Below, piece after piece: positions 44,601 through 53,519 of a DNA stretch of 64,000 nt. The notes beneath the pieces were generated by a model, which was given only the letters and a program-made list of their open reading frames with translations, ran no database searches and was not told the origin of the DNA. Source of the stretch: Streptomyces sp. YIM 121038 (GTDB lineage: Bacteria; Actinomycetota; Actinomycetes; Streptomycetales; Streptomycetaceae); assembly GCF_006088715.1 (NCBI RefSeq), contig NZ_CP030771.1:4846001-4910000 (forward strand), written 5' to 3'. A program made the position numbers and the translations under genes. Every line of letters begins with the position of its first letter. Position 1 is the stretch's first letter.

Positions 44601-45974
44601 CTACGCGAGGCCCCGCCACCCCTCCGGGTCCACCCCGCCGGGCACCGGAGCCTTCGCGTCGTACGGCTCCCGCGTGAAGACGAACGACCCCAGGTCGAGA
44701 TGGCTCACCGAGCCGTCCGGCCGCCGAACCGCTCGCAGAAGCTCACCCGCGTAGTACCCGTCGAGCCCGGTCCACGTCCCGTCACCGTTCGGCCGGAAGC
44801 TCGAACCACGGCCGCCGCCCGCGAGCGAGCCCAGCTGAACCGCGCCATCCGCCGCGAGGCGCAGCACCTGGACACTGGTCCCCCAGTACCAAGGCCCGGT
44901 CAGCTCCAGTACGGCCGGGTCGACCTCACGCAGCGGCCGCCAGGGCTCAGGGATGCGCGGCTCCGCCTCCGCCACGATCCCTACGAGCTCGGCCGCCACC
45001 GTGGCCACCGGGAGGCCGGAGGTGCAGTTGGCGAGGACCACGGCCGCGACATCGGCCTCCTCACAGGTCCACAGGCTGGCGACGAAGCCCGGCAGCGAGC
45101 CCGTGTGCCCGATGAGCGCGCCACCGCTGAACCGGACGATGCCGACGCCAAGCCCGTACGTCTGCTCCGCGTCACCGAGCTCCGCGACCGCCGCCGGCGC
45201 CTTCATCTCCCGGACCGTTTCGAGACAGAGCACTCGGTCATCGCCCCGCATCAGGAACACGGCGAAGCGCGCCAGGTCAGCCGTCGTCGACCACAGCTGC
45301 CCTGCCGGAGCCATGAGTCCCAGGTCCTCCACGGGCTCCGGCAGCAACACATCGGCCCACGGATGCACCGCCCAGCCACCCGCGTGCGGAGCCATCGGCT
45401 GCCCGCTCGTACGGTTCAGGCCGAGCGGTTCCAGGACCTCCCTGCGCAGTACCTCCTCCCACGGCGCACCGCGCAACGCCTCGATCAGCGAACCCAGGAG
45501 TGTGTAGCCGGGGTTGGAGTAGTGGAAGCGGCGCCCCACCGGGTGCTTGAAGGGTTGCTCCCCAAGGACGTCACTCAGCTCGGGTCGCAGTGACGCGGGG
45601 CTGCGCTCCCACCACTGCCCCGGCGTCTCGGCCGCGAGTCCGCCCCGGTGCGACAGGAGTTCAGCGATCGTGACCTCCCCTACGCCGGTGCCCGGCAGGT
45701 GCTTCTCCAGCGGATCGGAGAGATCGAGCAGGCCCTCGTCGCGGAGCCGCATCACCAGGACGGCGGTGAACGTCTTGGTGATCGATCCGATGCGGTACTG
45801 CACGTTCTCGTCCGGCCCATGGCCGTCGACCGAGGTCCGGCTTCCCGTCCACACCAGCTCACCTCCCCGCACGACGGCAGCGACCAGGGACGGCGCTCGC
45901 CCCTCCGTCTGAGCGGTGGCAATCCGATGGGTCAAGGCGCGGCGCGTAGAGGGAAGCAGCTCTTCGTTTGTCAT
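44601..45974 (-). CDS. Serine hydrolase of the class C beta-lactamase family
   Basis: About 457 residues. The catalytic motifs are SITK (in IGSITKTFTAV, near residue 67), YSN (in FHYSNPGYTLLG) and HTGSLPG, the equivalent of KTG. No signal peptide, so it is probably cytosolic, an esterase or peptidase rather than an antibiotic-degrading enzyme. The C-terminal 110 residues form an extra small domain. Start at 45974 has no good ribosome site. Confidence 0.87.
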   Translation of the reverse strand: MTNEELLPSTRRALTHRIATAQTEGRAPSLVAAVVRGGELVWTGSRTSVDGHGPDENVQYRIGSITKTFTAVLVMRLRDEGLLDLSDPLEKHLPGTGVGEVTIAELLSHRGGLAAETPGQWWERSPASLRPELSDVLGEQPFKHPVGRRFHYSNPGYTLLGSLIEALRGAPWEEVLRREVLEPLGLNRTSGQPMAPHAGGWAVHPWADVLLPEPVEDLGLMAPAGQLWSTTADLARFAVFLMRGDDRVLCLETVREMKAPAAVAELGDAEQTYGLGVGIVRFSGGALIGHTGSLPGFVASLWTCEEADVAAVVLANCTSGLPVATVAAELVGIVAEAEPRIPEPWRPLREVDPAVLELTGPWYWGTSVQVLRLAADGAVQLGSLAGGGRGSSFRPNGDGTWTGLDGYYAGELLRAVRRPDGSVSHLDLGSFVFTREPYDAKAPVPGGVDPEGWRGLA

Positions 45975-46294
45975 AGGGCCAGTTCATACGGGCGGGTGCC
46001 CCAGCGTCGAGCCCATTACGAACGCATCCGTATCCACTGTGAATGCATCCGTATCCACAGGGACGCTTTCGCTCCACGCCCTACCTGGCCACGCCATGTT
46101 TCACGTGAAACGTCCGCGCTTGCGCGCAGGATCTTCGGCTGACCGCCGGGCCCCTCTGCGAGGACGGAATCGCCGCCCGCCACACAAGATCGCATCTGTG
46201 ACCCACGTCTCGTCGGCGCATGTCACGAATCCGCAGCCCCACTCTGTCTACCTTTCGAGGCCGCACCGGCGGCGGACATCGGAGGGAGAGCGTG
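45975..46294. other. Divergent region with parS and DnaA-like repeat
   Basis: No gene. GCATCCGTATCCAC occurs twice (46024-46037 and 46045-46058); the second copy contains GTATCCACA, 8 of 9 bases of a DnaA box, and the first GTATCCACT. A parS site follows 38 bases later. Promoters for the hydrolase and the flavoprotein must also lie here. Confidence 0.5.
46097..46112. other. parS: parS site
   Basis: TGTTTCACGTGAAACG, 15 of 16 bases match the consensus (last base G). Between divergent genes. Confidence 0.85.
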
Positions 46295-47425
46295 ATGGCA
46301 GCGCACATCGTGGTTCTGGGAGCGGGTTACGCGGGCGTCGTCGCGGCCAAGTCGATCGCCAAGCAGTCCGGCACCCGGGTGACCTTGGTGAACGCGAGCG
46401 ACCGGTTCGTCGAGCGGGTGCGGATGCACCAGGTCGCGGTGGGCCAGCAGGTGCGCCAGCGGCCGATCGCCGAACTGCTCACGGGCGCACCCGTGGAGTT
46501 CGTCGTCGACCGCGTCGTCGCCATCGACGCCGAGCGTCGCGAAGTCGTCCTGGCCGATGCCGCGCCCCTCGGCTACGACACGCTGGTCTACGCGCTCGGC
46601 AGCCTCGCCGCCCACGACGCCGTTCCGGGAGCGGCCGAGCACGCGTATCCGCTGGCCGTCGCCCAGGACGCCGACCGCCTGCGGGCACGGCTGGCCGCGG
46701 GCGGCACCGTCACGGTCGTCGGCGGCGGTCTGACCGGCATCGAGGCCGCGGCCGAACTGGCCGAGACGCGACCGGAGTTGAAGGTACGCCTGGTCACCGG
46801 CGGCGCGCTCGGCGCGGCGCTCTCCGAGCGGGGTCGACAGCACCTGCGGCGCGTCTTCGCCCGCCTCGGCATCGAGGTACGGGACCACGCCAAGGTCACC
46901 GAGGTCCGCGCGGACGGCGTACTCCTCGCCGACGGCGCGCTGCTGCCCTCGGACACAGTGGTGTGGACGACAGGCTTCCGAGTGCCTGAGATCGCACGCG
47001 AGGCCGGTCTGGCCGTCGACGACCACGGGCGCGTGCTCGTCGACCCGACGCTGCGTTCGGTGTCCCACCCGGACGTCTACGCCGTCGGTGACGCGGCCGC
47101 CGCTCGCCGGCAGGACGGGCAGGAACTGCGCATGGCCTGCGCCACCGGCCTGCCGTCGGCGGCCCATGTGGCGCGGTCGATCAGCGACCGTCTGGCGGGC
47201 CGTACCCCGAGCCCGCTGCGCTTCCGGTACCTCAACCAGTGCGTCAGCCTGGGCCGCCGCGACGGCCTCATCCAGTTCGTCCGGGACGACGACAGCGCGG
47301 TCGAGCGCGTGCTCACGGGCCGCGTCGCCGCCTGGTACAAGGAGTTCATCGTCCGGGGCGCCCTGTCGGCCCAGCGCCACCCGGGCCTGGTGAAGCTGAC
47401 CCCGCGCGGGAGCAAGGCCGCATAG
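46295..47425 (+). CDS. FAD-dependent NAD(P)/disulfide oxidoreductase (type II NADH dehydrogenase-like)
   Basis: About 376 residues. FAD motif VVLGAGYAGVVAAKSI near the N-terminus, NAD(P) motif VTVVGGGLTGIEAAAEL near residue 140, and VYAVGDAAAA near 265. There is no CXXC pair, which favours a quinone reductase of the Ndh-2 type over a thiol reductase. GGAGGGAG precedes ATG 46295. It can pass electrons from NADH to menaquinone at the membrane. It has no obvious membrane helix. Confidence 0.87.
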   Translation: MAAHIVVLGAGYAGVVAAKSIAKQSGTRVTLVNASDRFVERVRMHQVAVGQQVRQRPIAELLTGAPVEFVVDRVVAIDAERREVVLADAAPLGYDTLVYALGSLAAHDAVPGAAEHAYPLAVAQDADRLRARLAAGGTVTVVGGGLTGIEAAAELAETRPELKVRLVTGGALGAALSERGRQHLRRVFARLGIEVRDHAKVTEVRADGVLLADGALLPSDTVVWTTGFRVPEIAREAGLAVDDHGRVLVDPTLRSVSHPDVYAVGDAAAARRQDGQELRMACATGLPSAAHVARSISDRLAGRTPSPLRFRYLNQCVSLGRRDGLIQFVRDDDSAVERVLTGRVAAWYKEFIVRGALSAQRHPGLVKLTPRGSKAA

Positions 47426-47456
47426 CCCGACAGGCGTGCCCCCCCTGCCGCGCGCG

Positions 47457-48920
47457 TTACGTCTGGGCCATGTCCACGAAGCGCGAGTAGTGGCCCTGGA
47501 AGGCGACGGTGATCGTCGCCGTGGGGCCGTTACGGTGCTTGCCCACGATGATGTCCGCCTCGCCCGCGCGCGGTGACTCCTTCTCGTACGCGTCCTCGCG
47601 GTGCAGCAGGATCACCATGTCGGCGTCCTGCTCGATGGAACCGGACTCACGCAGGTCGGAGACCTGGGGCTTCTTGTCCGTGCGCTGCTCGGGACCACGG
47701 TTCAACTGCGAGAGCGCGATGACCGGAACCTCGAGCTCCTTGGCCAGCAGCTTCAGGTTTCGCGACATGTCCGAGACTTCCTGCTGGCGGCTCTCGGCCC
47801 GCTTCGAGCCACCGGACTGCATCAGCTGCAGATAGTCGATGATCACGAGCTTGATGTCGCTGCGCTGCTTGAGGCGGCGGCACTTCGCGCGGATCTCCAT
47901 CATCGACAGGTTCGGGGAGTCGTCGATGTAGAGCGGCGCCGCCGAGACCTCGGGCATCCGGCGGGCGAGCCGGGTCCAGTCCTCGTCCGTCATCGTGCCG
48001 GAGCGCATGTGGTGCAGTGCCACGCGTGCCTCCGCGGACAGCAGACGCATCGCGATCTCGTTGCGCCCCATTTCCAGGGAGAAGATCACGCTGGGCAAGC
48101 TGTGCTTGATGGAAGCGGCGCGCGCGAAGTCGAGGGCCAGCGTGGACTTACCCATGGCGGGGCGGGCCGCGATGACGATCATCTGGCCGGGGTGCAGACC
48201 GTTGGTGAGCGAGTCGAAGTCGGTGAAGCCCGTCGGCACACCCGTCATCTCGCCGCTGCGGGAGCCGATCGCCTCGATCTCGTCGAGGGCTCCCTCCATG
48301 ATGTCGCCGAGCGGCAGGTAGTCCTCGCTGGTGCGCTGCTCGGTGACGGCGTAGATCTCGGCCTGGGCGCTGTTGACGATCTCGTCGACGTCGCCGTCCG
48401 CCGCGTATCCCATCTGCGTGATGCGGGTGCCCGCCTCGACCAGGCGGCGCAGGACCGCGCGCTCGTGCACGATCTCCGCGTAGTACTCGGCGTTCGCCGC
48501 GGTCGGGACCGTCTGGACCAGGGAGTGCAGATACGAGGGGCCGCCGACCTTGGTGATCTCGCCGCGCTTGGTGAGCTCGGCGGCGACCGTGATGGGGTCG
48601 GCGGGCTCGCCCTTGGCGTACAGATCGAGGATCGCGGTGAAGACCGTCTCGTGGGCCGGGCGGTAGAAGTCGTGGCCCTTGAGCACCTCGACGACATCGG
48701 CGATGGCGTCCTTCGACAGGAGCATGCCACCGAGCACGGACTGTTCCGCGTCCAGGTCCTGGGGCGGTACGCGCTCGAAGGAGGGGCTCCCTCCGTCCCA
48801 GCCCCGCTCGTGCTGCTCATCACGGCCCTGGCCGCCGTCGCGGCGCGGGCGGGACGCGGGCAGCCGGTCCCCCGGCCCGCTGTCGGCCCACGGGTCGTCC
48901 AAGGGCTCGGAAATACTCAC
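47457..48920 (-). CDS. dnaB: Replicative DNA helicase DnaB
   Basis: About 487 residues. The N-terminal domain (PPQDLDAEQSVLGGMLLSKDAI) and the RecA-like C-terminal helicase are both complete. Walker A is ARPAMGKST near residue 257; Walker B is KLVIIDYLQLM; and LSQLNRGPEQR with DLRESGSIEQDAD closes the core. It unwinds DNA ahead of the replication fork. GTG 48920 is chosen since GGAGG lies upstream; the frame open to 49088 has no conserved residues. No intein is present. The divergent upstream region holds DnaA-like boxes. Confidence 0.96.
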   Translation of the reverse strand: MSISEPLDDPWADSGPGDRLPASRPRRDGGQGRDEQHERGWDGGSPSFERVPPQDLDAEQSVLGGMLLSKDAIADVVEVLKGHDFYRPAHETVFTAILDLYAKGEPADPITVAAELTKRGEITKVGGPSYLHSLVQTVPTAANAEYYAEIVHERAVLRRLVEAGTRITQMGYAADGDVDEIVNSAQAEIYAVTEQRTSEDYLPLGDIMEGALDEIEAIGSRSGEMTGVPTGFTDFDSLTNGLHPGQMIVIAARPAMGKSTLALDFARAASIKHSLPSVIFSLEMGRNEIAMRLLSAEARVALHHMRSGTMTDEDWTRLARRMPEVSAAPLYIDDSPNLSMMEIRAKCRRLKQRSDIKLVIIDYLQLMQSGGSKRAESRQQEVSDMSRNLKLLAKELEVPVIALSQLNRGPEQRTDKKPQVSDLRESGSIEQDADMVILLHREDAYEKESPRAGEADIIVGKHRNGPTATITVAFQGHYSRFVDMAQT

Positions 48921-49380
48921 CGGGCCACCTCCTCCCGTCCGCCGCGCGGACCTCGCCGTGCCCCTCTTTCCTACGGCACGACACTGACAAATAAGGGGGC
49001 CCAACTCCGGTTCTGACGCGTCGGATTTGCGTGGTTTCGCCGATGACAGGACGAGGCGGGCGCCGCACAACCGTAGGCCCGTCGGCACCGTCAGCCAATC
49101 TGGTTATCCACAGGCACTGTGGATGACTGCCCCGATGCTGTGGAGAACCCCGGGAAACCTGTGCACGGCCCGGTGGACAGCCCTGTGAACAAGCCCTCAG
49201 GCGACTTTCCACAGCCGCCCTGACCTGCATCTTTCCCATCCACCGGCTGTGCAGAAGAAAAACTTCCCCAGTCGGCCCAAGATCTTGTCGAACAGCGCCC
49301 GTCCCCACGCCCGCTCTCGATGCAGGTAAGGGTCCTAAGTCAATTGCATCTCTTACCTGTGGAAGATTAGATTGGTGCTC
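48921..49380. other. Divergent region between dnaB and the MATE gene with DnaA-like boxes
   Basis: No gene. Boxes: TTATCCACA at 49104-49112 (exact), TGTGGATGA at 49118-49126 (one mismatch on the other strand), TGTGGAGAA at 49141-49149 and CTTTCCACA at 49205-49213 (weaker). The region is A/T-richer near the right end (49330-49372). It probably carries both promoters. Confidence 0.6.
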
Positions 49381-50718
49381 ATGACACAGGCTCCCGCGGC
49401 GCCCAAGGCCGCCCGGCGACGACACGACCGAGAGATCGTCGCACTCGCCGTTCCCGCCTTCGGCGCACTCGTGGCCGAGCCCCTCTTCGTCATGGCCGAC
49501 AGCGCCATCGTCGGCCACCTCGGCACGGCTCAGCTCGCCGGCCTCGGCATCGCCTCGGCCCTCCTGACAACCGCCGTCAGCGTCTTCGTCTTCCTCGCGT
49601 ACGCCACCACCGCCGCAGTCGCCCGCCGCGTGGGCGCCGGTGACCTCCCGGCCGCCATCCGTCAGGGCATGGACGGCATCTGGCTCGCCCTTCTGCTCGG
49701 CGTGGCCGTGATCGCCGTCGCCCTGCCCACGGCACCCGCGCTCGTGGGCCTCTTCGGTGCCTCGGACGCCGCCACGCCCCACGCGGTCACCTATCTGAGG
49801 ATCTCGGCCCTCGGCATACCCGCGATGCTGGCCGTCCTCGCCGCCACCGGCGTCCTGCGGGGCCTCCAGGACACCAAGACGCCGCTGTACGTCGCCATCG
49901 GCGGCTTTGTCGCCAACGGCGTGCTCAACGTGCTCCTCGTCTACGGAGCGGGCCTCGGCATCGCCGGGTCCGCCTGGGGCACCGTCCTCACCCAGTGCGC
50001 GATGGCCGCCGTCTATCTGACCGTCGTCGTCCGCGGCGCCCGACGCCACGGCGCCTCGCTGCGCCCGGACGCCGCAGGCATCAGAGCCTGCGCACAGGCG
50101 GGCGTCCCTCTTCTGGCCCGCACGCTCTCCCTCAAGGCGATCGTCATCATCGCCACCGCCGTGGCCGCCCGGCTCGGCGATGCCGACATAGCCGCGCACC
50201 AGATCGTCCTGTCCCTGTGGAGCCTGCTGTCCTTCGCCCTCGACGCCATCGCGATCGCCGGGCAGGCCATCATCGGCCGCTATCTGGGAGCGGGCGATGC
50301 CCAGGGCGCCCGCGACGCCTGCCGCCGCATGGTGCAGTGGGGCTTCGCCTCGGGTGTCGTCCTCGGCCTGCTGGTCGTCCTGGCCCGGCCCGTGTTCGTC
50401 CCGCTCTTCTCCAGCGACGCCGCCGTCCAGGACGCCGCTCTGCCCGCGCTGATCGTGATAGCCCTCGCCCAGCCGATCTGCGGCATCGTCTACGTACTCG
50501 ACGGTGTCCTCATGGGCGCGGGAGACGGGCCGTATCTGGCCTGGGCCATGCTGATCACCCTCGCGGTGTTCGCACCCGCGGCCCTGCTCGTCCCCACCCT
50601 CGGCGGCGCACTGACCTCTCTGTGGGTCGCGATGACGCTCATGATGACCGTACGCATGCTCACCCTGTGGCTGCGCTCCCGCTCGGGCCGCTGGATCGTC
50701 ACAGGGGCCACGCGCTGA
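49381..50718 (+). CDS. MATE family efflux transporter (DinF-like)
   Basis: About 445 residues and 12 membrane helices. The N-terminal REIVALAVPAFGALVAEPLFVMADSAIVGHLGTAQLAGLGIAS is typical of the DinF branch. The two halves repeat, the second starting near ARTLSLKAIVIIATAVAARLG. It exports cationic or flavin-like compounds with sodium or protons. It could be leaderless or start at GTG 49375 or TTG 49372, with GGAAG at 49361. Located between dnaB and rplI, as in S. coelicolor. Confidence 0.9.
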   Translation: MTQAPAAPKAARRRHDREIVALAVPAFGALVAEPLFVMADSAIVGHLGTAQLAGLGIASALLTTAVSVFVFLAYATTAAVARRVGAGDLPAAIRQGMDGIWLALLLGVAVIAVALPTAPALVGLFGASDAATPHAVTYLRISALGIPAMLAVLAATGVLRGLQDTKTPLYVAIGGFVANGVLNVLLVYGAGLGIAGSAWGTVLTQCAMAAVYLTVVVRGARRHGASLRPDAAGIRACAQAGVPLLARTLSLKAIVIIATAVAARLGDADIAAHQIVLSLWSLLSFALDAIAIAGQAIIGRYLGAGDAQGARDACRRMVQWGFASGVVLGLLVVLARPVFVPLFSSDAAVQDAALPALIVIALAQPICGIVYVLDGVLMGAGDGPYLAWAMLITLAVFAPAALLVPTLGGALTSLWVAMTLMMTVRMLTLWLRSRSGRWIVTGATR

Positions 50719-50723
50719 GGCGA

Positions 50724-50739
50724 TGTTTCACGTGAAACG
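50724..50739. other. parS: parS site
   Basis: TGTTTCACGTGAAACG, 15 of 16 bases match the consensus. Six bases beyond the MATE stop codon and between convergent genes. Confidence 0.85.
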
Positions 50740-50857
50740 TGCCCGGCGTTTGAGCACCATCTCCTGATCCACAGCCGCGTCACGACGTTCCAGACACGAC
50801 CGATGGAAGCACTCCCGCTCAACGCCATCCACTCGTCCCGCGCTGTCCACGCATGAC

Positions 50858-50889
50858 AAGAGGGCCGCACCAGTAGGTGCGGCCCTCTT
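50858..50889. terminator. Bidirectional terminator between MATE and rplI
   Basis: AAGAGGGCCGCACC (50858-50871) pairs perfectly with GGTGCGGCCCTCTT (50876-50889) around an AGTA loop. 36 bases past rplI and about 140 past the MATE gene. Confidence 0.9.
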
Positions 50890-50924
50890 GCTCAGTCCTG
50901 CGAAACGCAGCGCTAGCGCGGCGT

Positions 50925-51371
50925 TCAGGCAGCGACGACCTCGACGTTGACCTTGGCGGCCACCTCGGGGTGCAGACGCACGGACGTCGCGTGGGCGCCC
51001 AGCGTCTTGATCGGCGCGCCGAGCTCGATGCGGCGCTTGTCGACCTTCGGGCCACCGGCAGCCGCGATCGCCGAAGCGACGTCAGCCGGGGTGACGGAAC
51101 CGAAGAGACGACCGGCGTCGCCGGAGCGGACGGCCAGACGGACCTTGACGCCCTCGAGCTGGGCCTTGATCTCGTTGGCCTGCTCGATGGTCGCGATCTC
51201 GTGGATCTTGCGCGCACGACGGATCTGCGCGACGTCCTTCTCGCCACCCTTGGTCCAGCGGATCGCGAAGTTCCGCGGGATCAGGTAGTTGCGAGCGTAG
51301 CCGTCCTTGACGTCGACGACGTCGCCAGCGGCACCGAGGCCAGAGACCTCGTGGGTGAGGATGATCTTCAT
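50925..51371 (-). CDS. rplI: 50S ribosomal protein L9
   Basis: 148 residues, the standard length. The N-terminal [35 protein letters not shown] is the L9 signature, followed by the connecting helix and the C-terminal rRNA-binding domain with KRRIEL. It binds domain V of 23S rRNA at the base of L1 stalk. Last gene of the rpsF-ssb-rpsR-rplI operon, 18 bases after rpsR. Confidence 0.97.
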   Translation of the reverse strand: MKIILTHEVSGLGAAGDVVDVKDGYARNYLIPRNFAIRWTKGGEKDVAQIRRARKIHEIATIEQANEIKAQLEGVKVRLAVRSGDAGRLFGSVTPADVASAIAAAGGPKVDKRRIELGAPIKTLGAHATSVRLHPEVAAKVNVEVVAA

Positions 51372-51389
51372 GTTTCGGTCACCCTTCCC

Positions 51390-51626
51390 TTATCGCGCGG
51401 TGGACGTGTAGGGCAGCAGCGCCATCTCACGGCTGTTCTTCACGGCCGTGGCGACGTCACGCTGGTGCTGCGTGCAGTTGCCGGTCACGCGGCGGGCACG
51501 GATCTTGCCGCGGTCGGAAATGAACTTCCGCAGCATGTTCGTGTCCTTGTAGTCCACGTACGTGACCTTGTCCTTGCAGAATGCGCAGACCTTCTTCTTA
51601 GGCTTGCGCACAGGCGGCTTCGCCAT
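51390..51626 (-). CDS. rpsR: 30S ribosomal protein S18
   Basis: 78 residues. VCAFCKDK supplies a CXXC pair and [10 protein letters not shown] a further cysteine and histidine, so this is the zinc-binding type. Many streptomycetes carry a second, zinc-free S18 expressed under zinc starvation; this one in the main operon is the constitutive form. [17 protein letters not shown] is the rRNA-binding part. Confidence 0.96.
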   Translation of the reverse strand: MAKPPVRKPKKKVCAFCKDKVTYVDYKDTNMLRKFISDRGKIRARRVTGNCTQHQRDVATAVKNSREMALLPYTSTAR

Positions 51627-51698
51627 GGTGTTTCTCCTGTGTGATCAAGAAGTGTGGGTACGACCCGCCTTCTCGTCCCGGGGCCGGGGCCCTGGGTC

Positions 51699-52298
51699 TT
51701 AGAAGGGGGGCTCGTCCGAGTAGCCGCCGCCGGAGCCGCCGGAGCTTCCGCCCCAGCCGCCACCGCCGCCGCTGCCGCCCTGCTGGCCGCCACCGGCCGG
51801 CGCACCGGTCGCCCAGGGGTCGTCGGCGGGAGCACCGCCGCCACCCTGCTGCTGACCGCCACCGGGGCCACCGCCCCAGCCGCCGCCCTGCTGACCGCCG
51901 CCACCGCCGCCGTACCCACCCTGGCCGCCGCGACCGGTGGTCTTGGTGACCTTGGCCGTGGCGTTCTTCAAGCTGGCGCCGACTTCCTCGACGTCCAGCT
52001 CGTAGACCGTGCGCTTGATGCCCTCACGGTCCTCGTAGGACCGCTGCTTCAGCCGGCCCTGCACGATGACGCGCATGCCTCGCTGGAGCGACTCGGCGAC
52101 GTTCTCCGCCGCCTGACGCCAGACCGAGCAGGTCAGGAACAGGCTCTCGCCGTCCTTCCACTCGTTGGTCTGCCGGTCGAAGGTGCGGGGAGTGGACGCG
52201 ACGCGGAACTTCGCGACCGCCGCACCGGACGGGGTGAAGCGCAGCTCGGGGTCGTCGACAAGATTGCCGACGACCGTGATGACGGTCTCGCCTGCCAT
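51699..52298 (-). CDS. ssb: Single-stranded DNA-binding protein
   Basis: 199 residues. An OB fold at 1-110 ([51 protein letters not shown]) is followed by a long glycine-rich linker with [14 protein letters not shown] and ends in the acidic tip DEPPF that recruits other replication proteins. The linker is encoded by repetitive GCC/CCG-rich DNA. Second gene of the operon, 100 bases after rpsF. Confidence 0.96.
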   Translation of the reverse strand: MAGETVITVVGNLVDDPELRFTPSGAAVAKFRVASTPRTFDRQTNEWKDGESLFLTCSVWRQAAENVAESLQRGMRVIVQGRLKQRSYEDREGIKRTVYELDVEEVGASLKNATAKVTKTTGRGGQGGYGGGGGGQQGGGWGGGPGGGQQQGGGGAPADDPWATGAPAGGGQQGGSGGGGGWGGSSGGSGGGYSDEPPF

Positions 52299-52398
52299 TG
52301 GGGGAACCTCTCGGCGGGTTTGCTGCTGGCTGCTGGTGCTGCTACTCGAATCCCGAGTACCGCCGAGCCTCGCGGCTCAGCGGGTCCGAGCCAGGGGC

Positions 52399-52689
52399 TC
52401 AGTGGGTCTCGGGGCGGAGGACCTTGGTCCGGAGGACCGACTCGTTCAGGTTCATCTGGCGGTCGAGCTCCTTGACGACCGCAGGCTCGGCCTGCAGGTC
52501 GATGACCGAGTAGATGCCCTCGGGCTTCTTCTTGATCTCGTACGAGAGACGACGACGGCCCCAGGTGTCGACCTTCTCGACCTTTCCGTTGCCCTCACGG
52601 ACGACGGAGAGGAAGTTCTCGATCAGCGGGGAGACAGCGCGCTCCTCGAGATCGGGGTCGAGGATGACCATCACCTCGTAGTGACGCAT
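52399..52689 (-). CDS. rpsF: 30S ribosomal protein S6
   Basis: 96 residues. [19 protein letters not shown] and the [12 protein letters not shown] segment are typical. S6 pairs with S18 on the platform of the small subunit. AAGGAGG precedes the ATG by about 10 bases. First gene of the operon; the promoter lies in the 310-base region upstream, shared with a divergent membrane protein. Confidence 0.96.
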
Positions 52690-52999
52690 GTGGAACCCAC
52701 CTCCTTTGGACTCAGCGGCCACGGTCGTTCCGTGGCAGGAGGGTCGTGATGCGTACGCAACGGTATCGGCCGCCACTGACAATCGACCGCCCCGAGCGGA
52801 GGTCCGAGGGGGAGTCGCGTCGTGTGGCTGTACCAGTCAGTGACGGATCAGTGACTGGCCTGGGCAGACACCGGTGCAGACGGTACAGAGTACCCGCACC
52901 TAGGCTTCCGGTTGAAATCCGGCGGCGGGCGGGCAGAATCTGTACACATCGGGTGTGTATGGCGCTACGATGCGCTGCCTTTCCGCAGGAGGTGCCTCC
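52690..52999. other. Divergent promoter region for rpsF and a small membrane protein
   Basis: No gene. A short dyad GGTAC-AGA-GTACC is present near 52882-52894. On the plus strand TTGAAA (52912-52917) may be a -35. On the minus strand TTGTCA occurs about 95 bases before rpsF. No firm promoter assigned. Confidence 0.4.
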
Positions 53000-53311
53000 A
53001 TGGCACAGACATTGCGACGTGACACCGCCGGTTCCCTCTTCGCGACCGACGGCAAGCCCCATCCCCTCCAGGACACACTGCTCGGCGTGACGCTGATCCT
53101 CGGCGCGATCGCCTTCGTGTCCGCGATGTTCCACAACCTCCATCTGCTCAGTTCCTGGACCGGCCTGGTGGGCATCTTCACCGGCGCGTACGGACAGTTC
53201 ATCTCGGTGACGACGCGGGAGCGCTTCTTCCTGATCGTCGGCCTCGGTGCCTGTGCGGTCGGCTTCTTCCTGGGCATGGCGCACGGCGGCCTCTTCGGTG
53301 GACTCTGGTGA
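53000..53311 (+). CDS. Small membrane protein of unknown function
   Basis: 103 residues from ATG 53000 behind GGAGG. A 33-residue polar start, then three hydrophobic segments: LLGVTLILGAIAFVSAMF, SSWTGLVGIFTGAYGQF and FFLIVGLGACAVGFFLGMAHGGLFGGLW. The glycine-rich end may pack tightly in the membrane. No family recognised. Confidence 0.78.
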   Translation: MAQTLRRDTAGSLFATDGKPHPLQDTLLGVTLILGAIAFVSAMFHNLHLLSSWTGLVGIFTGAYGQFISVTTRERFFLIVGLGACAVGFFLGMAHGGLFGGLW

Positions 53312-53519
53312 CCTGCGACGGCCGCGGATGAGCCGTCCCCGGCCGCGCCGCCTTCTCCGAACCGGCTGTTGACCGGTCCGCACCACCCCTGGTCAGAGAC
53401 GGGCCAGGGGCGAAGGTGCGATACGCCCAGACGGGGCGCTCGCAGGGCGCAGTAGGCTTCGGCGCTAGAGCCGGAGCCCCTGTACCCATGGGGACACACC
53501 AGCCCGAGGAGCGCCGCGA

